Part shown: positions 24,359 to 34,495 of the stretch, in pieces
Numbering within the stretch: the first letter of the stretch is position 1
Layout of the letters: the number at the start of each line of letters is the position of its first letter
Source of the DNA: Tupaia tana
Lineage: Eukaryota; Chordata; Mammalia; Scandentia; Tupaiidae
Length of the DNA: 64,000 bases
Assembly (NCBI GenBank): GCA_026018925.1
Contig: JAKSZU010000006.1
Location: forward strand, 129,037,592 to 129,101,591
Direction of reading: 5' to 3'
Made by a program: the position numbers and the translations under genes
The notes under the pieces: generated by a model
Database searches by the model: none
What the model was told of the DNA's origin: nothing
Seen by the model: only the letters and a program-made list of their open reading frames with translations

Positions 24359-24516
24359 GGGCCAGTAGATGGCATGGTGGTTGATGCACTGGACTCCCAT
24401 GTGGCTGACAATGGTTCAAATCCCAGACCTGGTGGCTTGCTTTCTCACTTTCCCTATCTCTCTCTCTTCATGTCTCTCTCCAGTTAAATTAAAAAATAAT
24501 AAGTAAAAGTTAATCT
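24359..24516 (+). mobile_element. Type B SINE, host of a type A insertion
   Basis: Plus-strand short-type copy. Its target duplication aagaaatatacaat is at 24341-24354 and 24797-24810, so the following type A SINE lies inside its AT-rich tail. Confidence 0.9.
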
Positions 24517-24774
24517 ATCTTTCTTTCTTTTTCTTCCTTTCTTTCTGCTATAGGGCAAGTGTGCTTGCCAGAGAAACAGAGAGACAGAAAGCAAGAAATT
24601 GCCCCCTGGGGGGATGGCCATGTCACAGTCTCTTCTCTTCCATTCTCCTCTCAGGATTTTGGCACGCACACACATGCTCCTGGTATGAGTTTTAAATCTC
24701 TGGATCTGGGACTTGAACTGTAGTCAACTATGTGGGAGTCCAGTGATGTAACCATTACATCCTCTGCTGGTTCC
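24517..24774 (-). mobile_element. Type A SINE nested in type B tail
   Basis: Minus-strand copy with a TTTC-rich tail (24517-24545), the hairpin region and a head ending 'ctctgctggttcc'. Confidence 0.9.
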
Positions 24775-24810
24775 AATAAATATTTCTTTAAGAAAAAAGA
24801 AATATACAAT

Positions 24811-25303
24811 AGTAATGATTAATATTAATATTAGTATTAACACTGATACTAATATTAATTAGTATTAATAATATTAATGCTAACAGTTATTAATGCTAAG
24901 TTGTATATTGTGACATCAAAATATAAATTGTGAAGATAGATAAATGTCTAGAGTTTTTGCATGCAATTGATGTTACGTTATTATCAGCTTATAATAGTCT
25001 TTATAATATATTTTAGGTAGACCTCATGATAACTGTAAAGCAAAAATTAGGCAGATATACAAACAATAAAGATAAAGGAATTGAGGTTTAGCATTATAGG
25101 ATTTTACCAAGTCACAAGCACAGGCAACAACAGAGGAAGAAAGGAACAAAGGGTCTACAAAACAACCAAAACACACATAACAGGATGGCAGTATTAAATC
25201 CTTAGTGATCGATGTTATCCTTCAATGCAAATAGATTCAATTCTTCAGGCAAAAGCTATACAATAGCCAATCTAGTCTTTTAAAATAATAAAATTCAACT
25301 GTA
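24811..25303 (+). mobile_element. L1 ORF1-ORF2 junction and ORF2 start
   Basis: Includes 'gataaaggaattgaggttta' and 'gaagaaaggaacaaagg', typical of L1 inter-ORF sequence, then ORF2 start at about 25184 ('aggatggcagtattaaatcc'). An AT-rich palindrome lies near the left end (24824-24859). The LTR at 25304 interrupts the endonuclease region. Confidence 0.75.
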
Positions 25304-25367
25304 TGTGTGGGAGGCTGTGCACCAGAGAGTCTGCCGAGGTTTCTCAGAGAGCAAAACAATTGCCATG

Positions 25368-25547
25368 ATTGGTTCCCTTCAAAAAACCTGACCTTCGAAA
25401 CCTTACTCTGATTGGCTGCTAGAATCCCTCAGATTTGCATATCCGACACCTCATGATTGGTCCAAAAGCAACCAATCATAACCCACCATTCACAACCAAT
25501 CACGGCCCACCGTTTACAACCAATCATGGCCCACCAACCTGTATATA
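25368..25547 (+). promoter_or_regulatory. LTR U3 promoter: CCAAT array and TATA box
   Basis: Six CCAAT-type boxes (two or more orientations) precede GTATATAACC at 25541-25550. The last three boxes recur every 24 bp within a small tandem repeat. Such arrays bind NF-Y in general; activity here is inference. Confidence 0.7.
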
Positions 25548-25570
25548 ACCATGATGCCTGGCCCACAGTA

Positions 25571-25860
25571 GCCAGACGACGACCCTGGAGAGCCTGAAGA
25601 GCTGAAACACTGCACAGTCTCCAGACGACCCTGAAGACCCTGAAGAGTTGTAACACTGCATCGTCTCTGGAGGACCCTGAAGAGTTGTGACACCACGTCG
25701 TCTCCGTGCTGCTCACAATAGATGACGCGACCCTGAAGAGTTGTAACACTGCGTCGTCTCCGTGCTGTACCGTGCTACCCACAATAAGCAGACGACGCTG
25801 AAGACACTGTGTCGTGTCCGTGTTGTAACACTGTGCTACTTGTCCCGGCTCTCACTCCTT
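25571..25860 (+). repeat. Tandem repeats in LTR R/U5 region
   Basis: About five variable units share 'ccctgaagagttgtaacact' and 'cgtcgtctccgtgctg'. Long open frames seen on the opposite strand across this block reflect the repeat, not a gene. Confidence 0.8.
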
Positions 25861-25906
25861 CCCTCAGGAAACCTGTTCGACCGTCCCCCCTGGGTCAGGA
25901 CATGTA

Positions 25907-26771
25907 TGCCATATGCGAGAGATCCAGTTTAGCTTTCCAGAGTCACATGAGCTGATAGCAAAAGGACTGAAGAAATTTCATGCAATGGCGACATGATAAT
26001 GGAGCATGAGGGGCAATTTTTTAATCAAATAAAATAAACTTTTAAGTTAAAAATTGTCATAAGAAACAAAGAAGGCCTTTTTGTAAAAAGGGGATCTAAT
26101 CAGGAGCTCATATAACCAGAATTAGGTATACATACAACTAACATCAGAGGATCTAAATACAAAAGAAAATATTAATGGACATGTCCAGAGAAATGAATGG
26201 CAGTACAATAGCAGGAGGGGACTTGAATACTCACTTTCAACAATAGATAAATCAATAACACAGACGGTAACACTTCAGAACAAATAGACCAGACAGTCAT
26301 ATACAAAACTTTCTATTCAAAAATAGAATATATATTCATGTCTGGTCATGTACAGCATTCTCCAGAGACCAATATTAGGCCACAAAACAAGTCTTAACAA
26401 ATTTAAGAAGGCTGAAACTACATCTAGTATAACTTCTGGCCACAAATGTATGAAACTAGAAATCAATAACAAGTAGAATCTTAGAAAATTCACAAATTTG
26501 TAGAAATTAAACAGCATGATTCTGAACAACCAATAGGTCAAAAAAAATCAGAAATTGTAATTGTCTTAAGACAAATAAAAATGAAAATACAGCATACCAA
26601 AACCTATGGGGATGTAGCGAAATTAGAGCTAAGAAATTTTAGAACAAGTAAATGCCTACCTTAAAAAGAAGACAGATCTCAAATAAATAGCCTACTATTA
26701 TTACTTAAGGAACTGAAAGCAAAGCAAACTAAACCCAATGTTAGCAAGGGAAGAAACAGTAACAATTAGAG
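25907..26771 (+). mobile_element. L1 ORF2 endonuclease and linker region
   Basis: L1 resumes after the LTR. 'attaatggacatgtccagagaaatga', 'ggaggggacttgaatac' and 'ggccacaaaacaagtcttaa' follow ORF2 in sense order. No open frame remains. Confidence 0.75.
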
Positions 26772-26995
26772 TAAGCCCAGTTGCAGTGGCCCAGGTAATA
26801 GGGAGCCACTGTCTCATGCAGGAGTCATAAGGAAAGGCCTGGGGCTGATATCTCAGATCAGTCTGAACACAGGATCCTGCCTGGTTAGAAGTCTGGGAGT
26901 AGGGCATGTATTACAGCTTGGTGAGACCATGAAAGGTAGTGGTGTCTCTCTTTCTCTTTCTCTCTTTTGTAACATAAATAAACTTAAAAAAAGTA
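26772..26995 (+). mobile_element. Unclassified short retroelement in L1
   Basis: About 224 bp interrupt L1 ORF2, flanked by similar words (aacaattagag / aaagattagaa). It ends in a CT-rich run, 'gtaacataaataaac' and an A-run, like the C-type SINEs, but I cannot identify a tRNA head or A/B boxes. Confidence 0.5.
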
Positions 26996-27286
26996 AAGAT
27001 TAGAATTGAAATACATCAACTAGAAAAACCATAGAAAACATAAACAATGTAGGAGTTGGTTTTTCAAAAAAAGAAAGAAAAATCAAGAAATTCTAAGCTA
27101 GACTGAGAAAAATAGAGCAACAACTCAAATAAAATCAGAAATGAAAATGGAGACATAACACCGTCACCTAAGAAATAAAAAGAATCCTTTGGAATTATTC
27201 TGAATAATTATATTCCAAAAAATTGGATAACCTAAAGCAAATGGAAGAATTTCTAGGAAAATGGAACCTATCAAGAGTGAATTAGG
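26996..27286 (+). mobile_element. L1 ORF2 (continued)
   Basis: Sense ORF2 sequence ('gaaatacatcaactagaaaa', 'acaatgtaggagttggtttttc') leading into the RT domain. Decayed. Confidence 0.7.
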
Positions 27287-27541
27287 GGGACCAGCAGTTA
27301 GCGTAATGGCTATGTCACTGGACATCCATGTAGTCGACCAAGGTTCGAGTCCTGGACCTGGTGGCTTAAACTCATGCCAGGCACGTGTGCGTGCATGCCC
27401 AAGATCCCAAGAGGAGAATGGAGGAGAAGGGTTTGTGATTTGGCCATCCCCCTGGGGGATGATTTCTTGCTTTCTTTCTGTCTCTCTGTCTCTCTGGCGA
27501 GCACATGCCCTATAGCAAAAACTTTTCAAAAAAAAAAAAAA
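27287..27541 (+). mobile_element. Type A SINE with TSD
   Basis: Plus-strand copy with poly(A) and perfect duplication agtgaattagg at 27276-27286 and 27542-27552. Box B reads ggttcgagtcc, a perfect match. Confidence 0.95.
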
Positions 27542-27585
27542 AGTGAATTAGGAAGAAATAGAAAGCCTGGACATTCTTTAAAGAC

Positions 27586-27666
27586 CATGGTTCGAGTCCC
27601 GGACTCGAACCATGGTTGGCTACATGGGAGTTCAGCGACATAGCCATTATGCTAACTGCTGGTCTC
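27586..27666 (-). mobile_element. Foldback SINE head fragment
   Basis: A minus-strand head (27605-27666) is joined to a plus-strand piece of its own box B region. The result is a hairpin with arms ccatggttcgagt and actcgaaccatgg around a 5-nt loop (about 27589-27619). aaagcctgRacattct flanks the whole (about 27561-27576 and 27669-27684), so it is a complete, very short insertion. Confidence 0.8.
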
Positions 27667-27684
27667 AAAAGCCTGAACATTCTA

Positions 27685-27975
27685 ATAACAAGAGATTGAA
27701 GAAGTAATTAAAAACCTCCCATCCACACACATACACAAATCTAAGACTAGATGGGTGCTTGGCTGAACTTTACCATTCAGAGAAGAAATTATACCAATTG
27801 TTTTTAAATGCTTCCAAAAAATAGAGCTATTGTAGAAGGACTACTTACAAACACATTTTACAAGGACAGCATCACCTTGATACCTAAGCCTGATAAAAGC
27901 ATCACAATGAAAACAGAATTATGAGTCAGTTTCACTAATGAACATTGATGCGGTAATCCTCAATAAAATATTATC
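27685..27975 (+). mobile_element. L1 ORF2 RT region
   Basis: Sense ORF2: 'tgcttggctgaactttaccattcagag', 'gacagcatcaccttgatacctaagcctgataaa' and 'atgaacattgatgcggtaatcctcaataaaata' type wording of the RT domain. Stops throughout. Confidence 0.8.
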
Positions 27976-28180
27976 AAACCAGCCCACCGGCAGCCCTGGA
28001 AGCCATATGGCCAACCTTGGGTTTGAATCCTGGATCAACCTGAAACATACCAGGTGGATGTGTCCAATGTCTGGAATAGCTGGAGAGCCAGAGGAAGGAG
28101 ATCATGGTATGCAGAGACTGTGTTGAGACTGCCTATCTATCTCTCTCATGAAAGAAATAATATAAAAAAGCTTAAAAAAT
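27976..28180 (+). mobile_element. Type C SINE
   Basis: A diverged head with box B-like 'gggtttgaatcctgg', a body unlike type A, and a 3' end 'ctatctctctcatgaaagaaataa' plus A-rich tail. The element at 38949-39165 shares this end. Confidence 0.6.
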
Positions 28181-28394
28181 ATATTAGCAAACCAAATTAA
28201 AAAAAAAAAAAGACATCAAAAAGATTGTACGTCATGTCCTAGTAGAATTTATGTCTGGCATGCAAAGCTAATTTACATCACACTACTAGAAAGAAAAATA
28301 AAAACTGTTTGATTTTCTCAACTGATGCAGAAAAGGTATGTAACAGAGATCAACATTCTTTCTTTTCTTGTCTTTCATTAAAAACTTGTCAGAA
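28181..28394 (+). mobile_element. L1 ORF2 RT region (continued)
   Basis: 'gtcctagtagaatttatgtctggcatgcaaag' and 'gattttctcaactgatgcagaaaagg' type text is RT-domain sequence of L1 in sense orientation. Confidence 0.75.
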
Positions 28395-28603
28395 GGTGAG
28401 TGAATTTGCCAAAGAGAGAGAAAGAGAAAGTGAGAAAGCATCCGCCCTCCCTCATGAGAGACATTCATACCATAATCTTTTCTTCTTTATCTCTGGGGCA
28501 TAAAATGCCCTGAGTGGTTTTCAAGCTGCCAAATCACACAGTTGCCAGTAGGATCCAGCCACCTTTATCACTAACTGGCCCCAACCAACCGCTAACTGGC
28601 CCC
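28395..28603 (-). mobile_element. Old type A SINE
   Basis: Minus-strand diverged copy with GA-rich segment, 'cataatcttttcttc' body and head ending 'ctggcccc'. A 17-bp 'accgctaactggcccc' word is repeated at the head end (28565-28602). Confidence 0.65.
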
Positions 28604-28901
28604 CAAATCTTTTCTTGATAAATAGTCTCAAAAGTTTAAAAATAGGAAGAAAGTTCTGCAACATAATAAAGGCCATTTATGAAAAATCCAAAACTAATTA
28701 GTAATGAATGAGGAAAGAAAGTTTTTCTATGAATATCTGCAACAAGGCAAAAATGCTCACTCTTGCCATTTTTATTCACCATAGTACTAGAAATATGAAC
28801 AAAAGCAATAGACAAAAAAAAAAAAAAAAAAGAAAAAAAGAAAAGGCATCCAAATATGGAAGAAAGAAGCAAAATTTTCTCTATTTTCAGATGACATTTG
28901 T
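28604..28901 (+). mobile_element. L1 ORF2 RT region (continued)
   Basis: 'gccatttatgaaaaatccaaaactaa' then 'aaaatgctcactcttgccatttttattcaccatagtac' marks the RT motif region after the palm. Interrupted by an A-run at 28814-28838. Confidence 0.75.
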
Positions 28902-29196
28902 TTTTTTTTTGTAGAGGTTTTTGCCTTAGGGGACATGAACATGCTGGGGAAAGAGAGAAAGAGCGAGAGAGCGAGCGAGAGAGAGAGAGGTAGTGAGAGG
29001 GAAGGTGAGAAATCACACCCTCAGTGGGAATGGCCATGCCTCAATCCCTTCTCCTTCATTTTCCTCCTGGGATCTTGGGATACACACACACACCCACGCC
29101 CAGCATAAGTTTCAAGCCACCAAGTCTGAGACATAAACCAAGGCCAGCCATGTGGGAGTCCAGCAACATAACCTCTTAGCCATCTGCTGTTCCCCA
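28902..29196 (-). mobile_element. Type A SINE in L1 RT motif
   Basis: Minus-strand copy with a GA/GC-rich run (28950-28990). agatgacat precedes it at about 28889 and follows it at 29196, exactly at the L1 catalytic FADD-motif codons. Confidence 0.9.
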
Positions 29197-29880
29197 GATG
29201 ACATAATTTTGCATGTAGAAAATTCCACAAAAAAAGAAAAATTTTAGTAAAGTTGTAGCACACAATATTAACATTCAAAAATCATGTTTATGTTTAGCAT
29301 TTCTGTACACAAATAAAAACCTAAGTAGAAAAAAGAAAATTGACGAAATGATACCATTTACAGTAGCATCAAAAAAAAAAAAAAGTACTTAGGAACAAAT
29401 TTAACAAAGGTGGTGAAAGACTTGTATACTGAAAACTACAAAGCATTGATGAGGAAATTGGAGAAGACATAAGTAAATGAAGAGATACCTCATGTTCGTG
29501 GATTGGAATGATTAATATTGTTAAAATGTCCATGCTACCCAAAGCAACATATATTAGGTCGTTGGAAAAGTCATGATGCATTTTTGCATAGAAAAATATA
29601 TGTCATGACTTTTCCAATGACCCAATAGATTCAACACAGTCCCCATCAAAATCCCAATAGCATAAAAAGAGGAAAAGCAGCCTTGAAATTTGTTTGGAAC
29701 CACAGAAGAACCAAAATAGCTAGAACTATTTTAAGAAAGAAAAACAAGTTGAAGTCATTACACTTCCTGACTAAAACTTATGTTATAAAGCCATAGTAAT
29801 TAAAGCAGTATGGTAGTGACATAAAAAAAAAGGACATAAATATCAGTAGAATAGAATAGAGACACAGAAAACAATCTAAA
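29197..29880 (+). mobile_element. L1 ORF2 distal part
   Basis: Continues from the RT active-site codons through 'tttctgtacacaaataaaaacc' and 'gattcaacacagtccccatcaaaatccc'. Hosts a precise mariner-type miniature insertion at 29554-29625. Confidence 0.8.
29554..29625. mobile_element. 72-bp mariner-type miniature transposon
   Basis: Terminal inverted repeats of about 24 bp (TTAGGTCGTTGGAAAAGTCA against TTGGGTCATTGGAAAAGTCA) flank a short centre. TA duplications lie at 29552-29553 and 29626-29627. Removing it restores continuous L1 sequence. TA target and TIR style fit Tc1/mariner; no transposase is encoded. Confidence 0.88.
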
Positions 29881-30720
29881 CACTTATGATCAACTTTATT
29901 TTAAAAAAAATTTTAGGATTATTCACATATAGTTGTTGTATATCTCTATATCACATGATATGGTTTTCCAAAGTACAAATGCAGCAAGCAATAAGTCAAG
30001 GATATTACCAAATATATCATTTTCAAGAGACTTTTACATTTTTGCATCTGTTATATATTTGTTCCCTGAACCCCTTTTACTCATATTTTCTTAATTAATT
30101 AATTAATTTTGCCAGAGGTCTTGTGTACTTATTGGAGAGAAACAGAGATACATCATAATGCTGCATGATTTCACCCATATGTGGAATCTTAAAAAATAAA
30201 TAAATATGGCCGGCAGGTAGTGTGGTGATTCAGGATGATGGACTCCTACATGTCCAACCGTGGAACGAGTCCCAGACCTGGTGGCTTGCTTTCTCACTTT
30301 CCCACTCTAGCTCTGTCTCTTTCAGTCAAATAAAATAAAAAATATTTAAATGAATAAAAAACAGAAATAATAAAAACAGACAATATATAGAAATCTAGAA
30401 TAGAACGGTGGTTGTGTCTCGGGGAAAAAATGAAGAGATACACGTCAGAGACTACAAAATAGCAGATATGCAGATGAACAAGTCTAGAAATTCATGTAGA
30501 TCATGAGAGTATAGTTAGCAGAATTGTATTCTGTTTGGGATTTCTGTTAAATAAGTAGACTAGCTGTTTTTGCCTGAAGACAAAAAAAAAAAAAAAAAAG
30601 TAACCATGGGAGATGTTATATATATTGATTTACTTTACTATAGCAACCATTTGTATCTCATAGCATCATGTTGTGTACCTTACATATACACAATAAAATT
30701 TATTTTTGGAGGAAAAGAAT
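29881..30720 (+). mobile_element. L1 3' UTR-type sequence with older fragments
   Basis: 30140-30206 and 30351-30720 resemble an L1 3' UTR ('gatttcacccatatgtggaatctt', 'agaatagaacggtggttgtgtc', 'ttgtgtaccttacatatacacaataaa'). 29881-30139 is AT-rich with a partial minus-strand SINE end near 30111-30150. The exact join is unclear. Confidence 0.55.
30207..30350 (+). mobile_element. Type B SINE
   Basis: Plus-strand short-type copy with box B-like 'ggaacgagtcc', 'gcttgctttctcactttccc' and an AT-rich tail. Confidence 0.85.
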
Positions 30721-31439
30721 AATAATTAAGAACTCCTTGGAAAGAGGAATTTAAAAAAACCTATTGAGTGAAAAGGCAAGTCATAGAAAGAGTGACAGTA
30801 TTTGCAATTTATAAGTAAATCATAACACATTTATAAAATGTGTTACTACTATACATCAATGAAAATGAATAAACTGGTACATACAATATAAATGACATGG
30901 AAATATTGTTCATTGAAATAAGCCATACACAAAATAGAAGTCTAGATGGGCTGCTTTTAGGGAACCAGTAAATGGATAGGGACAGAAATGCCACTTCAGG
31001 GTAGTAATACTCTTTTTTTTTTTTTTTTTTTAATCTAGATGGCATTTATGTGGATGTGTTAATTTTATGCAATTCATTTAGTTGCTCATTCAAGATCTAG
31101 GCACCTTTCTGTATTATTTTAAATTTCACTGAAAGATCTGCTTTAATTTCATTCATTTATCCATCATTCGTTTTAAAGATCCACTGCACTTCACATCGGA
31201 GACTTGTATTGCAACATTGGAAATACTGCCAGAAGTGGTCAATGGACTTCAGAAAGATCCAAGCTCTTGCCTTGTGGGTGTAATACAAGCTTCTAAACAT
31301 GAATGAATGAGTGATCTAATTAATTAAGTCCAAACATTTTTATTCTATCTGTTTCACTTTGGGCATTGTGCTAGAAACTGGGGACATAATAATGAATGAG
31401 GTAACTATTGAAAATTTAAGGGAATTCTGAAACTGAGGA
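30721..31439. other. Unique DNA, no gene seen
   Basis: Non-coding. A 22-bp T-run at about 31010-31032 may be a lone retroelement tail. Nothing else recognised. Confidence 0.45.
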
Positions 31440-31955
31440 CTGGTATGCATTAATTTTCTATTGTGGGTGTGACAAATTAGCATAAACTTAGTGGGTTAGA
31501 ACAATATGAGTGTATCTTATCATTTTGGAGATCAGAATTCCAAAATAAATCTCACTGAGCTAATAGTCAGAATGTGGGCAATGCAGCATTCCTTTTGGCC
31601 ACTCTAGGGGAGAATCCTTTTCCTTAACCTTACAGTTTACGGAATCTACCTGCGTTGCTTAGTCCATGGCCCTCTTCCATCTTCAAAAGCAGCAGTTACA
31701 TAGCTCTACCCTGCATACGTTGTCACATCTTCTCTAACTCTGAATGTCCTGACTCCCTCTTTCACTTACAAGGGCCATTGCAATTACATTGGACCCATCA
31801 GTATATTAAAATGAGGGTAATCTCCTCATTGTAAGATCCTAAATCTTATCTACCAAGTCCTGTGAAAGTTGTCATATAAGACAATCCATTCACAGGTTCT
31901 AGGGATTAGGACATGGGTGTTTGAGGGAAGCTGTATTCTGTCTACTGCATAATAC
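31440..31955 (-). mobile_element. MLT1-type MaLR LTR
   Basis: Nearly full-length reverse LTR. 'attaattttctattgtggg', 'aaacttagtgggttagaac', 'actctaggggagaatccttttcctt', 'ttgcaattacattggaccca' and 'cacaggttctagggattagg' appear in the reverse MLT1 order as I know it. Confidence 0.8.
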
Positions 31956-32480
31956 TAAGAAAGTAATTCCTAAAGCTATGTATTTCTTAATTGAATTTCT
32001 ATTTCTAGCAAGAAAGGTCTAAGATTTGAGATGAAAAGTTATGCAATTTCTTTCAAAATACATCATGATGGTGGCTCTCATTGCATTTTAGGTGGGAGTG
32101 GGAAGTAGGAGGGAAATTCTGAGGTCTCACTGTGTCTGAGGTCTTCCTATTGACTGATGGATTCTGACTCGTTCTGCAAGTAAATCATTGGAAGGAGCAA
32201 ATGTGTGTTCTTTCTCCCACTACTACTCTACTCACTTGTAGTTTTCAGTCTTGTTGGAGACCAAGGTGGCTTTACTTTTGTTTAAAAAATGTCCTTGCCC
32301 TTCATGGAGAACAAGAAAGTCAAGTAAGAGTTAAGTAATTTCACAGTGATGCTATCTTTATTATTTATAAACCATCTCTGTGAAAAAGTTTATTAACTCT
32401 GCCTGCCCAGTCCTCATGCATGTTTGCCATGCTAATGTGCCTGCAGCTTCCTGGAAGAACCATGTCCTCTCACAGTTCCA
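31956..32480. other. Unique DNA, no gene seen
   Basis: Non-coding, no recognised repeat. Confidence 0.4.
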
Positions 32481-32489
32481 TGGCTTTGC

Positions 32490-32795
32490 TCGTAGTTTCT
32501 TTTTGTCTAGAAATTTCTTTCCTCCATTTGTTTGAGTCACTGCTTTTTTCTCTTTAATTCAATTTAGGATTTATTCCATTTTAAAAGATTTCCTGGTCCT
32601 TCTGCCCTCCCATATCATCTGTATGGATCTCTATTTCTGTGTTCTGATAAAATTCTAAGCTTTCTTCTACCAAAGTATGTATCAAACTGTTCTTCATTAT
32701 ATGTTTAATTCTTCTATTTTCACCACTAGTCTGTGAATATCTTTAGGATAAAAGCATGTTTAATTTGCCTTTGCACTTCTGGCATTTAGTGAAGG
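32490..32795 (+). mobile_element. L2 LINE 3' remnant
   Basis: Pattern of 'tagaaatttctttcctcc', 'tttaaaagatttcctggtccttctgccctccc', 'accactagtctgtgaatatctttaggataaaagcatg' and 'cacttctggcatttagtga' fits a diverged L2 3' region. A purine tetranucleotide run follows (32796-32824). Confidence 0.55.
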
Positions 32796-33009
32796 AAGGA
32801 AGAAAGGAAGGGAGGGAGGGAGCAAAGGTAAGTCGTAGGTCAAGTAGACGTAGTCTGTTTAATACCTAGTTTCAGTTACATCTGTGGGATTTTAGACTAA
32901 GTTAATACCCACACTGGATCTCAGTTCCTCTTCTCATGAGGACAGGAGCAGTTATTTTTTCTTATGAAGATGAAACAAAATAATGTAGGTAAAAAGTCAT
33001 TGTCAACAG

Positions 33010-34190
33010 TGCTATTTCACAGAAACCTATTGACATCTCACTATGTTTCAGGCACTGAGCTTAGAATAGAGAAAACAAAGAAGAATAAAATACATCCCTG
33101 CCATTGAGGAACTTCATTGTGTTGTGAATGTCAAGGAAACAGGAGAAGGAATTGTTCTCTTCTGCTAAGAGAGAGGAGAAAGTCAAAGAGACATACAGAT
33201 AGTGGCATTTGAACAGAGCCATTAAGGGCAAATGAAGCATTTGCTTGGTATGAAATTCTCAAACAATGCAATTAACACAGATTAGAAGAAGCAAAAAGTG
33301 CTATGGGAATGCAGAGATTGGATTAATTTTGTCCAGAGGACTCAGATAAAGAAAGATTCACAGAAGAGATGACCTTTAGGATAGATTCAGAATGACAGTA
33401 TCTTCTTAACCTGGAAAACCCTATTGGGAGGAAGAAAATTTCTAGGCAGCCTTCAGACTAGATGACTAGATTTGTTTGGCTAAAGCATATGGTGCAGTGT
33501 GAGGACTGCCTGCTAACCCCCAGTGGAGGGTTTTTTCAATTCCCACCCGAAGGTATGAGTCTGGGTCAATAGTAGCTGAAGCCAAGTAGAGAGTAGAGGA
33601 TGATTGAATGACAGATGGAGCAAAGTCATAAGAAGACTGATGTGAGGAAAGGTCGAAGCCAGAGGAATAGTACAATTGCCAAAAGGAAATCTGAGAGCTA
33701 AGACCAGTAGCCAGAAATGGATAGATGCCATGGTGTCAACACAGGGGCAGGGCAAGTTTCCAAAGGCAAAAGTCCAGTAGCCCAGCTGGGTTTGAAAGCT
33801 CTGGGTGAGTACATAAGGAAGGTTTAAGACAAGGACTGATTAGGCAGAAAAGAGACTCTCTGAGGGTCAATTTGAACAGGGTAGGTCAGATGGTATCATT
33901 ATTTCCAAGAGCCCACACAAAGTTTTATGGGATAAAAGGCTTTAGTTTTGGCTCTAGGTAAATGAAGTTGCTCTTTGCTCTGGGGCAGAAAGCACTACTC
34001 ACTACACTCTCCTACCTTTGTTGCTGTTGTATGCAGTTATTCTAATGCCAAGAAATACAGCTGACACAATTATGCGAGTCTTATAATGCGGGGGCTAGAA
34101 TGCCAGAGTAAGACCTTTGTCCACAATTTCAAAGGCATTAGGGAGTCATGGGAAGATTTTGAGTAGGGTGGCTCCATGATTAGAGCTGAC
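33010..34190 (-). mobile_element. L2-type LINE remnant, antisense
   Basis: 'tcactatgtttcaggcactgagcttagaatagag', 'catccctgccattgaggaacttcattgtg' and, near 34130-34170, 'agtcatgggaagattttgagtagggtgg' follow the antisense L2 consensus as I recall it. The central part (33400-34000) is less certain. Open frames here are chance. Confidence 0.5.
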
Positions 34191-34270
34191 ATATTAAAAA
34201 ATGAGCAAAAAAGGAATGGCACAGTGATGTATCCAATCAGTAAAATTTAAGTTATAAAAGATCTAAATGA

Positions 34271-34360
34271 GAGGCCAGTAGGTGGCATGGTAGTTGAGAT
34301 GCTGGACTCCCACATGGCCAGCTAAAGTTTGAGTCCCAGACCTGGTGGCTTGCTTTCTCA

Positions 34361-34413
<53 letters not shown>

Positions 34414-34495
34414 GTTCTCAGATGAGTGTACATCCCCTACAGCAAATTAAAAAATAATAAGGATAAATTAAAATGAAATTAAATAATTCCTAAAA
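34271..34495 (+). mobile_element. Type B SINE with CT expansion
   Basis: Plus-strand short-type copy with a (CT) run at about 34362-34407 and AT-rich tail. It keeps 'catcccctacagcaaat', an end shared with type A. Confidence 0.85.

Larger units (their letters stand above)
25304..25902 (+). mobile_element. Solo LTR, probably class I ERV
   Basis: A 599-bp unit begins TGTGTGGG and ends TCAGGACA, with a 4-bp duplication tgta at 25300-25303 and 25903-25906, as class I endogenous retroviruses make. It has six ATTGG/CCAAT boxes at 25368, 25411, 25456, 25472, 25496 and 25520, a TATA box at 25542-25547, and five degenerate 45-65-bp repeats at about 25571-25860 built on 'gaccctgaagagttgtaaca'. No internal retroviral genes flank it: a recombined single LTR. 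Orientation follows the CCAAT-TATA order. Family name unknown to me. Confidence 0.85.

Noticed and set aside
25429-25782. 117-residue minus-strand open frame with repeated QLFRV-type words
   Set aside because: It lies entirely in the LTR tandem repeats; its internal repetition mirrors the DNA repeat and no protein family fits.
33466-33755. Two overlapping minus-strand frames near 33.5 kb
   Set aside because: They fall in diverged L2-like sequence and show no domain.
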